The notes under the pieces: model-generated
Database searches by the model: none
The model's input: the letters and a program-made list of their open reading frames with translations, nothing else
What the model was told of the DNA's origin: nothing
In this document: positions 41,989-51,455 of the stretch, in pieces
Position numbering within the stretch: position 1 is the stretch's first letter
Layout: every line of letters begins with the position of its first letter
Assembly (NCBI GenBank): GCA_965116335.1
Contig: OZ220677.1
Span: forward strand, 1,922,001 to 1,986,000
Length of the DNA: 64,000 nt
Source: G963663315 sp965116335
Lineage (GTDB): Bacteria; Pseudomonadota; Gammaproteobacteria; Arenicellales; Poriferihabitantaceae
Reading direction: 5' to 3'
Made by a program: the position numbers and the translations under genes

Positions 41989-43278
41989 ATGAAAGTACTG
42001 ATAGTCGGCGGTGGGGGCAGGGAGCATGCGCTGGCATGGAAAGCGGCCCGCTCGCCGTTGGTGACCGAAGTATACGTGGCGCCCGGTAATGCGGGGACGG
42101 CCATGGAGGATTGTATACACAATGTGGATCTGGCGGCTACCGATATTGACCGATTGATTCAGTTCGCCAGAGACCGTGAAGTCGGACTGACGATCATCGG
42201 GCCGGAGGCTCCTCTGGTGCTGGGTATTGTCGACGCATTCAAGGCGGCTGGACTCAAATGTTTTGGCCCCGGTCAGTCAGCATCCCGGCTGGAAGGGTCG
42301 AAAACCTTTTCCAAGCGGTTCCTCGCCCGCCATTCGATTCCCACTGCGGCTTTCGAGAGTTTTGTCGAGGTGGCTCCTGCGCTGGACTATCTGCGGACAA
42401 TCCGCTGTCCACTGGTGGTCAAGGCGGATGGTCTGGCCGCAGGCAAGGGGGTGATCATTGCCGAAAACCTGCAACAGGCCGAGCAGGCGGTCCGGGATAT
42501 GCTGGACGGCAATCGCTTCGGCGAGGCCGGACATCGGGTTGTGATCGAACAATTCCTGCATGGAGAGGAAGCCAGCTTCATTTGTATGGCGGACGGCAGA
42601 AACATCCTGCCGATGGCTTCCAGTCAGGACTACAAGAAAGCCGGTGACGGCGATGTTGGCCCGAATACCGGGGGAATGGGTGCTTGTTCGCCCGCACCCG
42701 GATTGACCGATGAAGTCCATGATCAGGTGATGCAGCGTATTATCCGGCCCACCATTGATGGGTTGAGGGCCGAGGGGATGCCCTATACCGGCTTCCTGTA
42801 TGCCGGTCTGATGATCGGGGATGACGCCATGCCCAGGGTGCTGGAGTTTAATTGCCGATTCGGAGACCCGGAAACCCAGCCCGTATTGATGCGGATGCAG
42901 TCTGATATTGTGGCACATTGTCTTGCGGCGCTTGATCAGAAACTGGATCAGGAGACGGCAATGTGGGACCATCGACCGGCATTGGGGCTGGTAATGGCGG
43001 CTAATGGGTATCCCGACGAATACCGGAAAGGCGAGATGATTCAGGGGCTGGACGGGCTGGATTCGGACGACCTGAAGGTTTTTCATGCGGGAACCCGGCT
43101 TGATGAGGACAGGGTATTGACCGCTGGTGGCAGGGTCTTATGTTTAACCGCTCTGGGTGAAACCGTGGAACAATGCCGGAGTCGGGTTTATCAGACAGCG
43201 AGTCGGGTTGATTGGCCGGGGCGATGGTTTCGCAACGACATCGGTCAGCGCACCATTGATTCGGTTGCGGATGCTTGA
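41989..43278 (+). CDS. purD: Phosphoribosylamine-glycine ligase
   Basis: 429 residues, the usual GARS length. The N-terminal KVLIVGGGGREHALAWK leads to APGNAGT. The ATP-grasp core has PLVVKADGLAAGKGVI, GEEASFICMADG, QDYKKAGDGDVGPNTGGMGA and LEFNCRFGDPETQPVL. It makes glycinamide ribonucleotide in purine synthesis. Start 11 bases after the preceding gene. Confidence 0.97.
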   Translation: MKVLIVGGGGREHALAWKAARSPLVTEVYVAPGNAGTAMEDCIHNVDLAATDIDRLIQFARDREVGLTIIGPEAPLVLGIVDAFKAAGLKCFGPGQSASRLEGSKTFSKRFLARHSIPTAAFESFVEVAPALDYLRTIRCPLVVKADGLAAGKGVIIAENLQQAEQAVRDMLDGNRFGEAGHRVVIEQFLHGEEASFICMADGRNILPMASSQDYKKAGDGDVGPNTGGMGACSPAPGLTDEVHDQVMQRIIRPTIDGLRAEGMPYTGFLYAGLMIGDDAMPRVLEFNCRFGDPETQPVLMRMQSDIVAHCLAALDQKLDQETAMWDHRPALGLVMAANGYPDEYRKGEMIQGLDGLDSDDLKVFHAGTRLDEDRVLTAGGRVLCLTALGETVEQCRSRVYQTASRVDWPGRWFRNDIGQRTIDSVADA

Positions 43279-43393
43279 TTGTTGCCCTAAAAGTGTCGGA
43301 CAATAGCTAAAATACCCCGCTACGAGAGCTTAAGTCCGGGCTCCGGTTCGGACCAGCTAATAATATCTATACTCATATCTACACTCAATTTCG

Positions 43394-43909
43394 ATGATAC
43401 AGATGAATAAACCGTTTGTTGCAGTTTTAATGGGGTCGGATTCCGACCTGCCGGTGATGCGCTCCACTCTGGGTGTGCTGGATGACCTGGGCGTACCCTG
43501 GGAGGTCAGGATTACTTCAGCGCATCGCACGCCCGCTGCCACCCATACGTATGTAAAAGAAGCCGAATCCCGTGGCTGTGCAGTATTTATTGCGGCGGCG
43601 GGCCTGGCCGCGCACCTTGCTGGCGTGGTCGCGAGCCTGACTGTCAAGCCGGTGATCGGCGTGCCGATGGATGGTGGACCGCTGAATGGTCAGGATGCGC
43701 TGCTTTCTACCGTACAGATGCCGGGCGGCATTCCGGTCGCCAGTGTCGCCATCGGCAAGGCAGGGGCGAAAAATGCTGGCTACCTGGCTGCCCAGATTCT
43801 GGGGGTTTCAGATGCCGATATCGAAACCAGAGTGCGTGATGAGCGGGAGAAAAATGCACAGGGCATTCTGGAGAAAAACCGGAATTTGCAGGAATCATTG
43901 GGTGAATGA
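43394..43909 (+). CDS. purE: N5-carboxyaminoimidazole ribonucleotide mutase
   Basis: 171 residues, class I PurE. Seen: VAVLMGSDSDLPVM, the conserved SAHRTPAATHTYVKEAESRGC, FIAAAGLAAHLAGVVAS, PVIGVPMDGGPLNGQDALLSTVQMPGGIPVA and ASVAIGKAGAKNAGYLAAQIL. A second ATG nine bases downstream (43403) gives a more typical N-terminus. It is 115 bases after purD; purK is not next to it. A small GC-rich hairpin with arms GTCCG/CGGAC lies in the gap (43334-43353). Confidence 0.96.
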   Translation: MIQMNKPFVAVLMGSDSDLPVMRSTLGVLDDLGVPWEVRITSAHRTPAATHTYVKEAESRGCAVFIAAAGLAAHLAGVVASLTVKPVIGVPMDGGPLNGQDALLSTVQMPGGIPVASVAIGKAGAKNAGYLAAQILGVSDADIETRVRDEREKNAQGILEKNRNLQESLGE

Positions 43910-43939
43910 TGTCGGATTCTCGACCATGCCGGAAATAAA

Positions 43940-44494
43940 TTGAATCTGGCTTCAATACACGATGCGGCATCCATAATCAGGCAGGGAGGCGTTATCGCCT
44001 ATCCAACAGAATCCTGTTATGGGCTGGGCTGCGACCCGGACAATTCCGGAGCAGTTCGCCGGATCCTCCATATCAAGCGCAGGAGGAAAGAGCAGGGAGT
44101 GATCCTGGTTTCAGACCATATTTCCAGAGTCATGAGATATGTCAGATTTTTTCCGCCTGCGACTCGCAGGGAAATTCTGGACAGCTGGCCCGGGCCTTGT
44201 ACCTGGCTGTTGCCTGCACGAAAAAACATTTCAGGCTGGATTGTGGGAAATCATGCCTCCATTGCCGTCAGGGTTTCCCGGCATCACGGGGTTCGCGCTC
44301 TCTGCAGGAGTGCGGGCATGGCGATTGTTTCCACCAGTGCTAACCGCGCTCGCCGCAAGGCCTTGAGAACCGCCGAGTGGGTGCATCAGGAGCTCGGCAA
44401 TGAGGTGGATTGTATAATGGAAGGATGGGTTGGCACGGATACCCGGCCATCTGTTATACGGGACGCGCTCAGCGGCGCCGTAATCCGGGCCTGA
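43940..44494 (+). CDS. tsaC: Threonylcarbamoyl-AMP synthase (Sua5/YrdC family)
   Basis: 184 residues from TTG 43940. Makes threonylcarbamoyl-AMP for t6A modification of tRNA. Motifs: GGVIAYPTESCYGLGCDP, ILHIKRRRKEQGVILV (Lys/Arg nucleotide contacts), SWPGPCTWLLPA, and ASIAVRVSRH with MAIVSTSANRA. Short single-domain form as in E. coli TsaC. Followed 12 bases later by hemF. Confidence 0.9.
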   Translation: MNLASIHDAASIIRQGGVIAYPTESCYGLGCDPDNSGAVRRILHIKRRRKEQGVILVSDHISRVMRYVRFFPPATRREILDSWPGPCTWLLPARKNISGWIVGNHASIAVRVSRHHGVRALCRSAGMAIVSTSANRARRKALRTAEWVHQELGNEVDCIMEGWVGTDTRPSVIRDALSGAVIRA

Positions 44495-44506
44495 CGGTAT
44501 CGACTC

Positions 44507-45448
44507 ATGAACAGTGGCCCTGTCAACCAGCAAGCCGGATTCCCGGATATGGGCGAGGTAGCGGTTTATCTACGCAACCTGCAAGACAATCTTTGCTCCG
44601 CAATCGGGGGGCTGGAACCGGATTCTTCATTCCGCGAGGAGCGGTGGCGGCACGAAGGCGGTGGCGGTGGGATTACCCGGATCATTGAGCAAGGGAGCGT
44701 ATTTGAAAAAGGCGGAGTCAACTTCTCTCATGTGTCCGGCTCCTCCCTGCCCGCAGTATCGACATTGTCAAGGAAGGGAATTGTCGGCAAGCCGTTCGAG
44801 GCGGCTGGTGTGTCTGTGGTCATGCATCCGGCAAACCCTTACGTCCCGGCAGGCCACATGAATGTGCGGTTTTTTATCGCGGACCCGGAGTCGGACTCGC
44901 CGGTCTGGTGGTTCGGCGGGGGCTACGATCTGACTCCCTGTTATGGTTTTACCGAGGATTGTGTACACTGGCACCAGACAGCCCGTAACGCCTGCCAGAG
45001 GTTCGGCGATTATCTCTATCCGTCCTTCAAGCAACGTTGCGATGAGTATTTTGTGATTCGGCATCGTAATGAGCCGAGAGGGATTGGCGGGTTGTTCTTC
45101 GATGATTTCAGTGAACCCGGGTTTGATAAATCCTTTGATTTCATGCAAAGCGTTGGCAACAGTTTCGCCGATGCCTACCTGCCCATTGTGAAGAAACGCA
45201 AGGACTCCCCCTTCACCTGCAAACAGCGGGAGTTCCAGAAATATCGCCGCGGCCGCTACGTCGAGTTCAATCTGGTCTATGATCGTGGCACATTATTCGG
45301 CTTGCAGTCCGGTGGCCGCACAGAGTCCATCCTGATGTCCTTACCGCCCACAGTGGCTTTCCAATATGACTTCAGGCCAGAGCCGGGTAGTGACGAGGCG
45401 AGACTGACCGATTATTTCCTGATTCCCAGAGATTGGGCCGACCATTAA
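44507..45448 (+). CDS. hemF: Oxygen-dependent coproporphyrinogen III oxidase
   Basis: 313 residues. Aerobic heme synthesis: decarboxylation of coproporphyrinogen III. Family motifs: VFEKGGVNFSHVSG, MHPANPYVPAGHMNVRFF, WFGGGYDLTPCYGF, RGIGGLFFDDFSE and YVEFNLVYDRGTLFGLQSGGRTESILMSLPP. It shows aerobic or microaerobic metabolism. In a run of four same-strand genes with tsaC, waaA and the YqaA-like gene. Confidence 0.97.
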   Translation: MNSGPVNQQAGFPDMGEVAVYLRNLQDNLCSAIGGLEPDSSFREERWRHEGGGGGITRIIEQGSVFEKGGVNFSHVSGSSLPAVSTLSRKGIVGKPFEAAGVSVVMHPANPYVPAGHMNVRFFIADPESDSPVWWFGGGYDLTPCYGFTEDCVHWHQTARNACQRFGDYLYPSFKQRCDEYFVIRHRNEPRGIGGLFFDDFSEPGFDKSFDFMQSVGNSFADAYLPIVKKRKDSPFTCKQREFQKYRRGRYVEFNLVYDRGTLFGLQSGGRTESILMSLPPTVAFQYDFRPEPGSDEARLTDYFLIPRDWADH

Positions 45449-45455
45449 GCGTGCC

Positions 45456-46751
45456 GTGCTGACACTTTACCGGATTGCCCTGTACATCGCGCTTCCTGTG
45501 GTGTTGGTTCGTTTGCTTATCCGGGTTTCCAGGAGTCGGCGGTATGTCAATCGGCTGTCGCAACGGTTCGGCTTCGGATTGCACCCCGCCGGTTTGGCCG
45601 GTGACGATGATCGAATATGGATTCACGCAGTTTCTGTAGGCGAGGTGAATGCGGCGATTCCATTGATCCACGCATTACAAAAGAATTACCCGGAGCGGCG
45701 GTTTACCATCACGACCATGACGCCAACCGGGTCGGACAGAGTGGTTCAGAACTTCAATGATGCCGTGCACCATTGCTACCTTCCCTACGATTATCCGGGC
45801 GCGGTAAAGCGATTCCTGAATCGGCTGAATCCATCTATGGCGATCATCATGGAGACGGAAATCTGGCCGAATTATGTCGTCGAGTGTCGATGCAGGAATA
45901 TCCCGGTGATTTATGTCAACACAAGACTATCGAAGAAATCCTACGAGGGGTATCTGCGGTTCAGAAAGCTGATTGCCCCGATACTGCGGAAGGTGGATCA
46001 TTTTGCGGTTCAGACCTGCGCCGATTCAGAAAGGCTGATTCAGCTCGGTGCCAACCAGAATTGTGTCGAGGTGACCGGGAGCTTGAAGTTTGAGCTGGAT
46101 ATTCCGGCCAGCATTCTGGAGTCCGCTCAATCGGTGCGCCGGGACTTAGGGTTAGACCGTCCGATACTGGTCGCCGGGAGTACCCGTGAGGGAGAGGAAG
46201 CGCATGTGCTCCAGGCTTTTTTAGAGGCCAAACGCGCGATTCCTGATTTGCTGCTGGTATTGGCGCCAAGACACCCGGAACGCTTCCGCAAGGTATACAG
46301 GCTTTGCTTGCGGTCGAACTGTAAAACCGTGTTGAGGACGCAATCAAGCGGGGTGATTGACAGCGATGTCGATATTTATATCGGGGATACCATGGGAGAG
46401 CTTACCTTGCTGATCGCGGCGGGTGACATCGCGTACATCGGCGGTAGCCTGGTTCCCGCCGGAGGCCATAACCTGCTGGAAGCCTGTGCGGCCAGTGTGG
46501 CGGTGATTTTTGGTCCCCACATGTTCAATTTCCAGGAAATTGCTGACATGGTGATCGAGAAAGGAGCGGGAGTTCAAGTTATGAATACACGGGAGTTGAC
46601 CGAAGTGACCGTCCGGTTTGTGAATGATCCCGTATTGAGGGATCAATATGGCTCTCACGGCAAGGACTTTGTAGATGAAAACAAGGGTGCCTTATCCAGA
46701 ATCCTGAAAATTATTGATCGTTCGATAAGCGCTGCCAGACCAGCGGCCTGA
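45456..46751 (+). CDS. waaA: Kdo transferase
   Basis: 431 residues from GTG 45456. Transfers Kdo to lipid IVA at the inner membrane. An N-terminal hydrophobic anchor (TLYRIALYIALPVVLVRLLI) precedes a GT-B fold: IWIHAVSVGEVNAAIPLI, PYDYPGAVKRFL, IMETEIWPNYVVECR, PILVAGSTREGEE and IGGSLVPAGGHNLLEACA. This confirms a lipopolysaccharide-bearing Gram-negative. The stop codon overlaps the next gene's ATG. Confidence 0.95.
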   Translation: MLTLYRIALYIALPVVLVRLLIRVSRSRRYVNRLSQRFGFGLHPAGLAGDDDRIWIHAVSVGEVNAAIPLIHALQKNYPERRFTITTMTPTGSDRVVQNFNDAVHHCYLPYDYPGAVKRFLNRLNPSMAIIMETEIWPNYVVECRCRNIPVIYVNTRLSKKSYEGYLRFRKLIAPILRKVDHFAVQTCADSERLIQLGANQNCVEVTGSLKFELDIPASILESAQSVRRDLGLDRPILVAGSTREGEEAHVLQAFLEAKRAIPDLLLVLAPRHPERFRKVYRLCLRSNCKTVLRTQSSGVIDSDVDIYIGDTMGELTLLIAAGDIAYIGGSLVPAGGHNLLEACAASVAVIFGPHMFNFQEIADMVIEKGAGVQVMNTRELTEVTVRFVNDPVLRDQYGSHGKDFVDENKGALSRILKIIDRSISAARPAA

Positions 46752-47191
46752 TGTCTTCCGGGCTGATCTGGTTATTCGTCGGTTCGCTACTGGCGTCGAC
46801 TCTTGTTCCGGGAGGCGTGGAGGTATTGCTCTATTCCCTGCACCAGTCCGGTCAACACGATGTCATCACCCTGTTGCTGGTCGCGACTGTTGGCAATACT
46901 CTGGGCGGCATCATCACCTGGTGGGTCGGGGTTTTTCTGTATCGTGGCCTGGCGCATACCGGATGGCATCGAAGGATTGGCTCAGTCTTCAAGCTCAAGG
47001 ACACCTCCCTGGATCGGGTCAGGAAGTGGGGAGTTCCGGCCTTGCTGTTTAGCTGGATGCCGGTGGTCGGCGACCCGTTGTGCCTGGCAGCGGGTTATTT
47101 ACGGCTCCCTTTCTGGCCCTGTGCAGCCATGATTCTTATCGGAAAACTGGCTCGCTATACGGTGCTGCTTGCGATATTTCCACAGGCCTGA
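46751..47191 (+). CDS. YqaA-family membrane protein (DedA-related)
   Basis: 146 residues with about four membrane segments. The family signature is visible: LLVATVGNTLGGIITWWVG (GN-x-x-G-x-x-x-x-Y/W) and SWMPVVGDPLCLAAGYLRLPFWP. It belongs to the SNARE-associated/DedA-like (VTT) group of putative lipid scramblases or transporters. Overlaps waaA by one base, convergent with the radical SAM gene. Confidence 0.85.
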   Translation: MSSGLIWLFVGSLLASTLVPGGVEVLLYSLHQSGQHDVITLLLVATVGNTLGGIITWWVGVFLYRGLAHTGWHRRIGSVFKLKDTSLDRVRKWGVPALLFSWMPVVGDPLCLAAGYLRLPFWPCAAMILIGKLARYTVLLAIFPQA

Positions 47192-47205
47192 TGGGTGGCG
47201 ACTGC

Positions 47206-48174
47206 TCAGGTGAGTGCTCCGCCGCAACTGCTCCCGGCTCCGGCAGTACAACCATAACAATGGCTACCAATGGCAATCAATTGATTGTCCAGTTGACGCA
47301 TGTCGATATCCCATAGAAACTTCCTGCCGGTCGCCAACAGTGGCATATTGAGCATCTGGTTGAAATCGCAATCATAAACATAGCCCTGCCAGTCCACACT
47401 GACCAGATTGCGGCACATCAGCGATGATACCGTGGCCGGATTGAAATTATCTGCCAGCAGTTGCTCGTAGCTTTCGAGTTGCCCGGTGCGATCCAGAAAA
47501 TGCCTGAATCGGTTGACAGGCAGATTGGTAATCGTTAGCAGATTATTGAAATCAATGTCGAAGTCTCTTTTCAGGCGCGCCTTATAATCCGATTGCAAGC
47601 CGACCTGGTCCGGCGGCAGATTCGCCCCAACCGGGTTGTAAACCAGATCAATCACCCGCTCCGGGTCGCGGCCATAGCCGACCTGGTTGAACCGCTGCAA
47701 GCCGGCAATGCTCTTGCCAAAAACTCCTTTGCCTCGTTGTTGATCGACATTTTCCGGGGTATAGCAGGGAAGGGAGCAGACCAGGCGGATTTTGCGTTCA
47801 GCGTACCATGCTGCCAGGTCTTCCTGACCGGCTTCAAACTGTACCGTGATATTGCATCGGGACGTGATGCCCACACCGTTTTCGATCAGCCCGTCACACA
47901 GTTCCCTGAATCCGGGAATCATTTCCGGCGCTCCGCCGGTAATGTCGGCAGAACGAACCGGGTTGCGTTTTACCCAGTCCAGCACTTTTATCATGGTTTC
48001 CCAGGTCATCATTTCGGTGCGTTTCGGCCCCGCCTGAACATGGCAGTGCTCACATGCCTGATTACACAGGTAACCGATATTCAGTTGCAGTTCGGACAGA
48101 GCCGCGCGTCTCAAGGGGAAGCAGCCATTGGCCTTCAGAGTGTCATTAAAATTATGATGTACTGCCATATCCAT
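47206..48174 (-). CDS. arsS: ArsS-family radical SAM protein
   Basis: 322 residues. The 4Fe-4S/SAM motif is CNQACEHC (C-x3-C-x2-C) near residue 36. ITGGAPEMIPGF is the SAM-binding GGxP-like segment. The C-terminal DUF3641 domain is Cys-rich: CRNLVSVDWQGYVYDCDFNQML and HCYGCTAGAGSSCGG. This combination identifies ArsS-type enzymes, linked to arsenosugar biosynthesis. No arsM or other ars gene is adjacent, so the pathway role is inferred. Confidence 0.85.
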   Translation of the reverse strand: MDMAVHHNFNDTLKANGCFPLRRAALSELQLNIGYLCNQACEHCHVQAGPKRTEMMTWETMIKVLDWVKRNPVRSADITGGAPEMIPGFRELCDGLIENGVGITSRCNITVQFEAGQEDLAAWYAERKIRLVCSLPCYTPENVDQQRGKGVFGKSIAGLQRFNQVGYGRDPERVIDLVYNPVGANLPPDQVGLQSDYKARLKRDFDIDFNNLLTITNLPVNRFRHFLDRTGQLESYEQLLADNFNPATVSSLMCRNLVSVDWQGYVYDCDFNQMLNMPLLATGRKFLWDIDMRQLDNQLIAIGSHCYGCTAGAGSSCGGALT

Positions 48175-48277
48175 GGGATTATTCTTACGGTCGGGTAGTT
48201 ATTGTCGAGAGTGCTGCCGGACGAGAATTTCAAGATACTGGCAGTTTACCTGATATTTTAGTGTGATTGTGTTGTTT

Positions 48278-48916
48278 TTAAGTTCCCTGGAGTTGAGAAG
48301 CGGAATCACACAGATCATGAATCAGACACTCGCCACATTTCGGCTTGCGTGCAATGCAGGTATAGCGGCCATGCAGAATCAACCAGTGATGGGCGTTCAG
48401 TACGAATGGTTCGGGTACTCTTTCAAGCAATGCCTTTTCTACTTCCAGCGTATTCTTTCCCGGCGCAATGCCGGTGCGGTTGGATACCCGGAATATATGA
48501 GTATCCACGGCAATGGTGGGTTGTCCAAAAGCCGTATTCAATAGTACGTTGGCGGTTTTCCTGCCGACTCCCGGCAGCGCTTCGAGTTCTTCCCGGGTGC
48601 GGGGCACCTGGCCGTCATGCCGGTCAATCAGTTGCTTGCAGGTCTTGATGATATTCTCCGCCTTGGTATTAAACAGGCCGATTGTGCGGATATACTCCTT
48701 CAATCCGGTTACGCCGAGCGCATGGATGGTGGCGGGAGTGTTGGCTACCTTGTAGAGTTTTCCGGTAGCCAGATTGACTGAACGGTCGGTAGCCTGGGCG
48801 GACAGTATGACCGAGATCAATAATTCGAACTCGCTCTGCCAGTTCAATTCCGTGGTCGGCGCGGGGTGCGAGTTTTTCAGCCGGGTGAAGGCGGTGGTGA
48901 TTTGCTGCGGGTTCAC
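48278..48916 (-). CDS. nth: Endonuclease III
   Basis: 212 residues. DNA glycosylase/AP lyase for oxidised pyrimidines. The HhH motif is LPGVGRKTANVLLN with catalytic Lys, followed by VDTHIFRVSNRTG with catalytic Asp. The C-terminal 4Fe-4S loop is C-x6-C-x2-C-x5-C (CIARKPKCGECLIHDLC). It overlaps the stop of the RsxB-like gene by 4 bases, matching the rnf/rsx-nth linkage of gammaproteobacteria. Confidence 0.96.
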   Translation of the reverse strand: MNPQQITTAFTRLKNSHPAPTTELNWQSEFELLISVILSAQATDRSVNLATGKLYKVANTPATIHALGVTGLKEYIRTIGLFNTKAENIIKTCKQLIDRHDGQVPRTREELEALPGVGRKTANVLLNTAFGQPTIAVDTHIFRVSNRTGIAPGKNTLEVEKALLERVPEPFVLNAHHWLILHGRYTCIARKPKCGECLIHDLCDSASQLQGT

Positions 48917-49608
48917 GATGAAGTAGCGGATTTAGTTAGCGATGACTGGCGTTGTATGGATTTCCTTTTTACGGCGGCCAGAATTTCCCGCTGCATCTGC
49001 TCGCGTTCCAGAACCTGTTTCCGGCGCTTGCGGGCGTTGTTGAGTTTTTCAATTCTGAGCAGTTTTTGATCGGTTTGGAATCGGGCCTGGGTAACCTGCC
49101 GGACAGAGAAGCCGGGCCAGAGGCTGGGTGTGTCCTGCGCACCGTCATCTCCTGTAATACCGGGTCGAATCAGGTCAATGCAGTCAGTCGGGCAGACCGG
49201 GATACACAGCTTGCAACCGGTGCATTCATCGGCGATTACGGTATGCATCCGCTTACCGGCTCCGACAATACAATCCACCGGACAGGCCTTGATACATAAT
49301 TTGCAACCGATACATTCATCCTCCCGGATCCATGCGAGCACTTTCGGCTCGTGTTGCCCGTGATCGGGATTCAGCTCGACAACTGGCTGGTCAAGCAGTT
49401 TTGCCAGAGCGGCAATCGTTACCTCCCCTCCGGGTGGGCATTGATTGATTCGTGCTTCGCCGCGTTCTATGGCTTCAGCGTACTCCCGGCAACGGGGATA
49501 GCTGCACAGTGTACATTGTGTTTGCGGCAGACACTGATCAATCCGCTCCACCAGCGGCAGGTTCGATACGGCAATCATGGCAGGTGAATGGTGAGTTTCC
49601 ATTTGCAT
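48913..49608 (-). CDS. RnfB/RsxB-type ferredoxin, stand-alone
   Basis: 231 residues. The N-terminal 4Fe-4S cluster domain has CTLCSYPRCREYAEA and a later Cys (NQCPPGG). Two ferredoxin clusters follow: CIGCKLCIKACPVDC and CTGCKLCIPVCPTDC. The C-terminus is basic and helical. It lacks the N-terminal membrane helix of true RsxB, and no rsxA, C, D, G or E lies nearby. It resembles the soluble 'electron transport complex subunit RsxB' annotated next to nth in many gammaproteobacteria. Electron-carrier role inferred. Confidence 0.8.
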   Translation of the reverse strand: MQMETHHSPAMIAVSNLPLVERIDQCLPQTQCTLCSYPRCREYAEAIERGEARINQCPPGGEVTIAALAKLLDQPVVELNPDHGQHEPKVLAWIREDECIGCKLCIKACPVDCIVGAGKRMHTVIADECTGCKLCIPVCPTDCIDLIRPGITGDDGAQDTPSLWPGFSVRQVTQARFQTDQKLLRIEKLNNARKRRKQVLEREQMQREILAAVKRKSIQRQSSLTKSATSS

Positions 49609-49728
49609 CCGTCAGGTCGCGGGTCTTGAGAGAGTATTGTATGCGATATGGGCCGAAGTAAATGCGGGCAATCCATATCAAGTATATAATGCCACTCCAT
49701 CAAACACATTAAAAAGTACGGTATTGTA

Positions 49729-51348
49729 ATGAAACCGGATCCCGGTTTGACTGGTGTGGACTTATTGCAGAGTCCCGCCCACAATAAATCGACGGCATTT
49801 ACTGAGGAAGAGCGAGCTCGGCTGAAACTGCGCGGTCTGTTGCCGGCTGCGGTTGGTTCGATGGAAGCCCAGGTTGAGCGGGTATTGGCGAATTTGCGCC
49901 GCAAGGATAGCGATCTGGAGAAATATATTTTTCTGTCTGCCTTGCAGGATCGCAACGAACGATTGTTTTATCGGGTGATTATCGAGAATATCGAGGAGAT
50001 CATGCCGCTTATCTATACCCCGACGGTAGGGCAGGCCTGCAAGGAGTTTGCGAATATCTTCAGGAGGGCGAAGGGCTTTTATATTACCGCCGGAGATCGC
50101 GGGAGAATCCGTGAAATCCTGGATAACTGGCCGCACCGGGATATACGGATTATTGTGATCACAGACGGAGAAAGAATACTCGGTCTTGGGGATCTGGGAG
50201 CTAACGGTATGGGTATCCCGATCGGGAAACTGAGTTTGTATTGCGCCTGCGCCGGGATTCAGCCCGAACAGACACTGCCGGTCATGTTCGACATCGGCAC
50301 CGATAATGAGGAGCTGCTCAATGACCCCGTTTATCTGGGCATGAGACAGAAAAGATGCCGCGGTGACGACTATTACAGTTTGATGGATGAGTTTGTCACC
50401 GCCGCCAGGGATGCGTGGCCCGGAGCGCTGATTCAGTTTGAGGATTTTGCCGCGCACAATGCGTTTGCATTGCTTGACAGATACCGTGACGACACACTGT
50501 GTTTCAATGATGATATACAGGGCACGGCGGCAGTCGTTCTGGCCGGGGTCTATGCCTCTACGCGGATTTCCGGGGTGCGTTTCAGGGATTTGAAGTTTGC
50601 TTTTCTGGGCGCCGGTTCTGCGGCATCGGGCATAGGTTCCATGATCGCAAAGGCATTGATGGCAGAAGGTCTCGAGCGGAACGAAGCCCATCAGCGGCTC
50701 TGGTTTTTCAACAGCAGGGGACTGGTCACCCGCGCCAGAGAAAATCTGGCAGACCACATCCGCTGCTTTGCCCATGACCTGCCCGATTATCCATTGGTTG
50801 AAGCACTGGATGTTCATCGTCCCGATATACTGATTGGGGCAACCGGGCGGCCCGGTATGTTTTCGGAGCCAATCATCCGCAAGCTGGCGGGTATCAAATC
50901 CCGTCCCGGCATATTCGCGTTATCCAATCCGACCAGCCGCTCGGAATGCACCGCCGAACAGGCTTATCAATGGACCGAAGGGAGGGGCATATTCGCAAGC
51001 GGAAGTCCATTTGGCGAGGTCGTCTATGACGGCAGGACATTTCGGCCCGGACAGGGCAATAATTCGTATATCTTTCCGGGTATCGGGTTAGGAATGGTTG
51101 CATGCGGGGCCAGGACGATACCGGATTCAATCTTCCTCGAATCTGCGAAAGCGCTGGCTGGCGCGGTGACGGAAGAAGATATCAGGGTCGGATCGATTTA
51201 TCCCGAACTCAATCAAATCCGCAAGGTCTCCTTCACGATTGCCGAAGCCATTGCCGGTTATGCCTGGCAACACGGCATTACACAGGAAGCGCCTCCAGAC
51301 AACCTGACCGAACATATCCAGGCATTGATGTACGACCCGGTTTACTGA
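49729..51348 (+). CDS. maeA: NAD-dependent malic enzyme
   Basis: 539 residues; oxidative decarboxylation of malate to pyruvate. Seen: IYTPTVGQACKEFANIFRR (catalytic Tyr), VITDGERILGLGDLGANGMGIPIGKLSLY, FEDFAAHNAFALLDRYRDD and CFNDDIQGTAAVVLAG (metal-binding Asp). FLGAGSAASGIGSMI is the NAD loop, and IFALSNPTSRSECTAEQAY follows. Length and motifs match the large NAD-type form. Confidence 0.96.
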   Translation: MKPDPGLTGVDLLQSPAHNKSTAFTEEERARLKLRGLLPAAVGSMEAQVERVLANLRRKDSDLEKYIFLSALQDRNERLFYRVIIENIEEIMPLIYTPTVGQACKEFANIFRRAKGFYITAGDRGRIREILDNWPHRDIRIIVITDGERILGLGDLGANGMGIPIGKLSLYCACAGIQPEQTLPVMFDIGTDNEELLNDPVYLGMRQKRCRGDDYYSLMDEFVTAARDAWPGALIQFEDFAAHNAFALLDRYRDDTLCFNDDIQGTAAVVLAGVYASTRISGVRFRDLKFAFLGAGSAASGIGSMIAKALMAEGLERNEAHQRLWFFNSRGLVTRARENLADHIRCFAHDLPDYPLVEALDVHRPDILIGATGRPGMFSEPIIRKLAGIKSRPGIFALSNPTSRSECTAEQAYQWTEGRGIFASGSPFGEVVYDGRTFRPGQGNNSYIFPGIGLGMVACGARTIPDSIFLESAKALAGAVTEEDIRVGSIYPELNQIRKVSFTIAEAIAGYAWQHGITQEAPPDNLTEHIQALMYDPVY

Positions 51349-51354
51349 ACCGGG
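51336..51354 (+). terminator. Weak hairpin at the malic-enzyme stop codon
   Basis: CCCGGTT (51336-51342) pairs with AACCGGG (51348-51354) around a five-base loop; the stem overlaps the stop codon of maeA. There is no T-run, so terminator function is uncertain. Confidence 0.3.
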
Positions 51355-51455
51355 GCGGTAATCATTCCCCCCACGCACCAAAACCCACTTGACAGGTTAT
51401 AACCCCACAAAGTACATTTATAATCTCAATATCCGGCAAAAAACAGGCTGACGCA

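Noticed and set aside
43334..43353. GC-rich hairpin before purE as a riboswitch or terminator
   Set aside because: It is only a five-base stem with a ten-base loop. There is no T-run and no recognisable purine-riboswitch core.
51389..51424. TTGACA and TATAAT as the autotransporter promoter
   Set aside because: The two hexamers are 24 bases apart, well outside the normal 16-18 base spacing; the promoter remains undefined.
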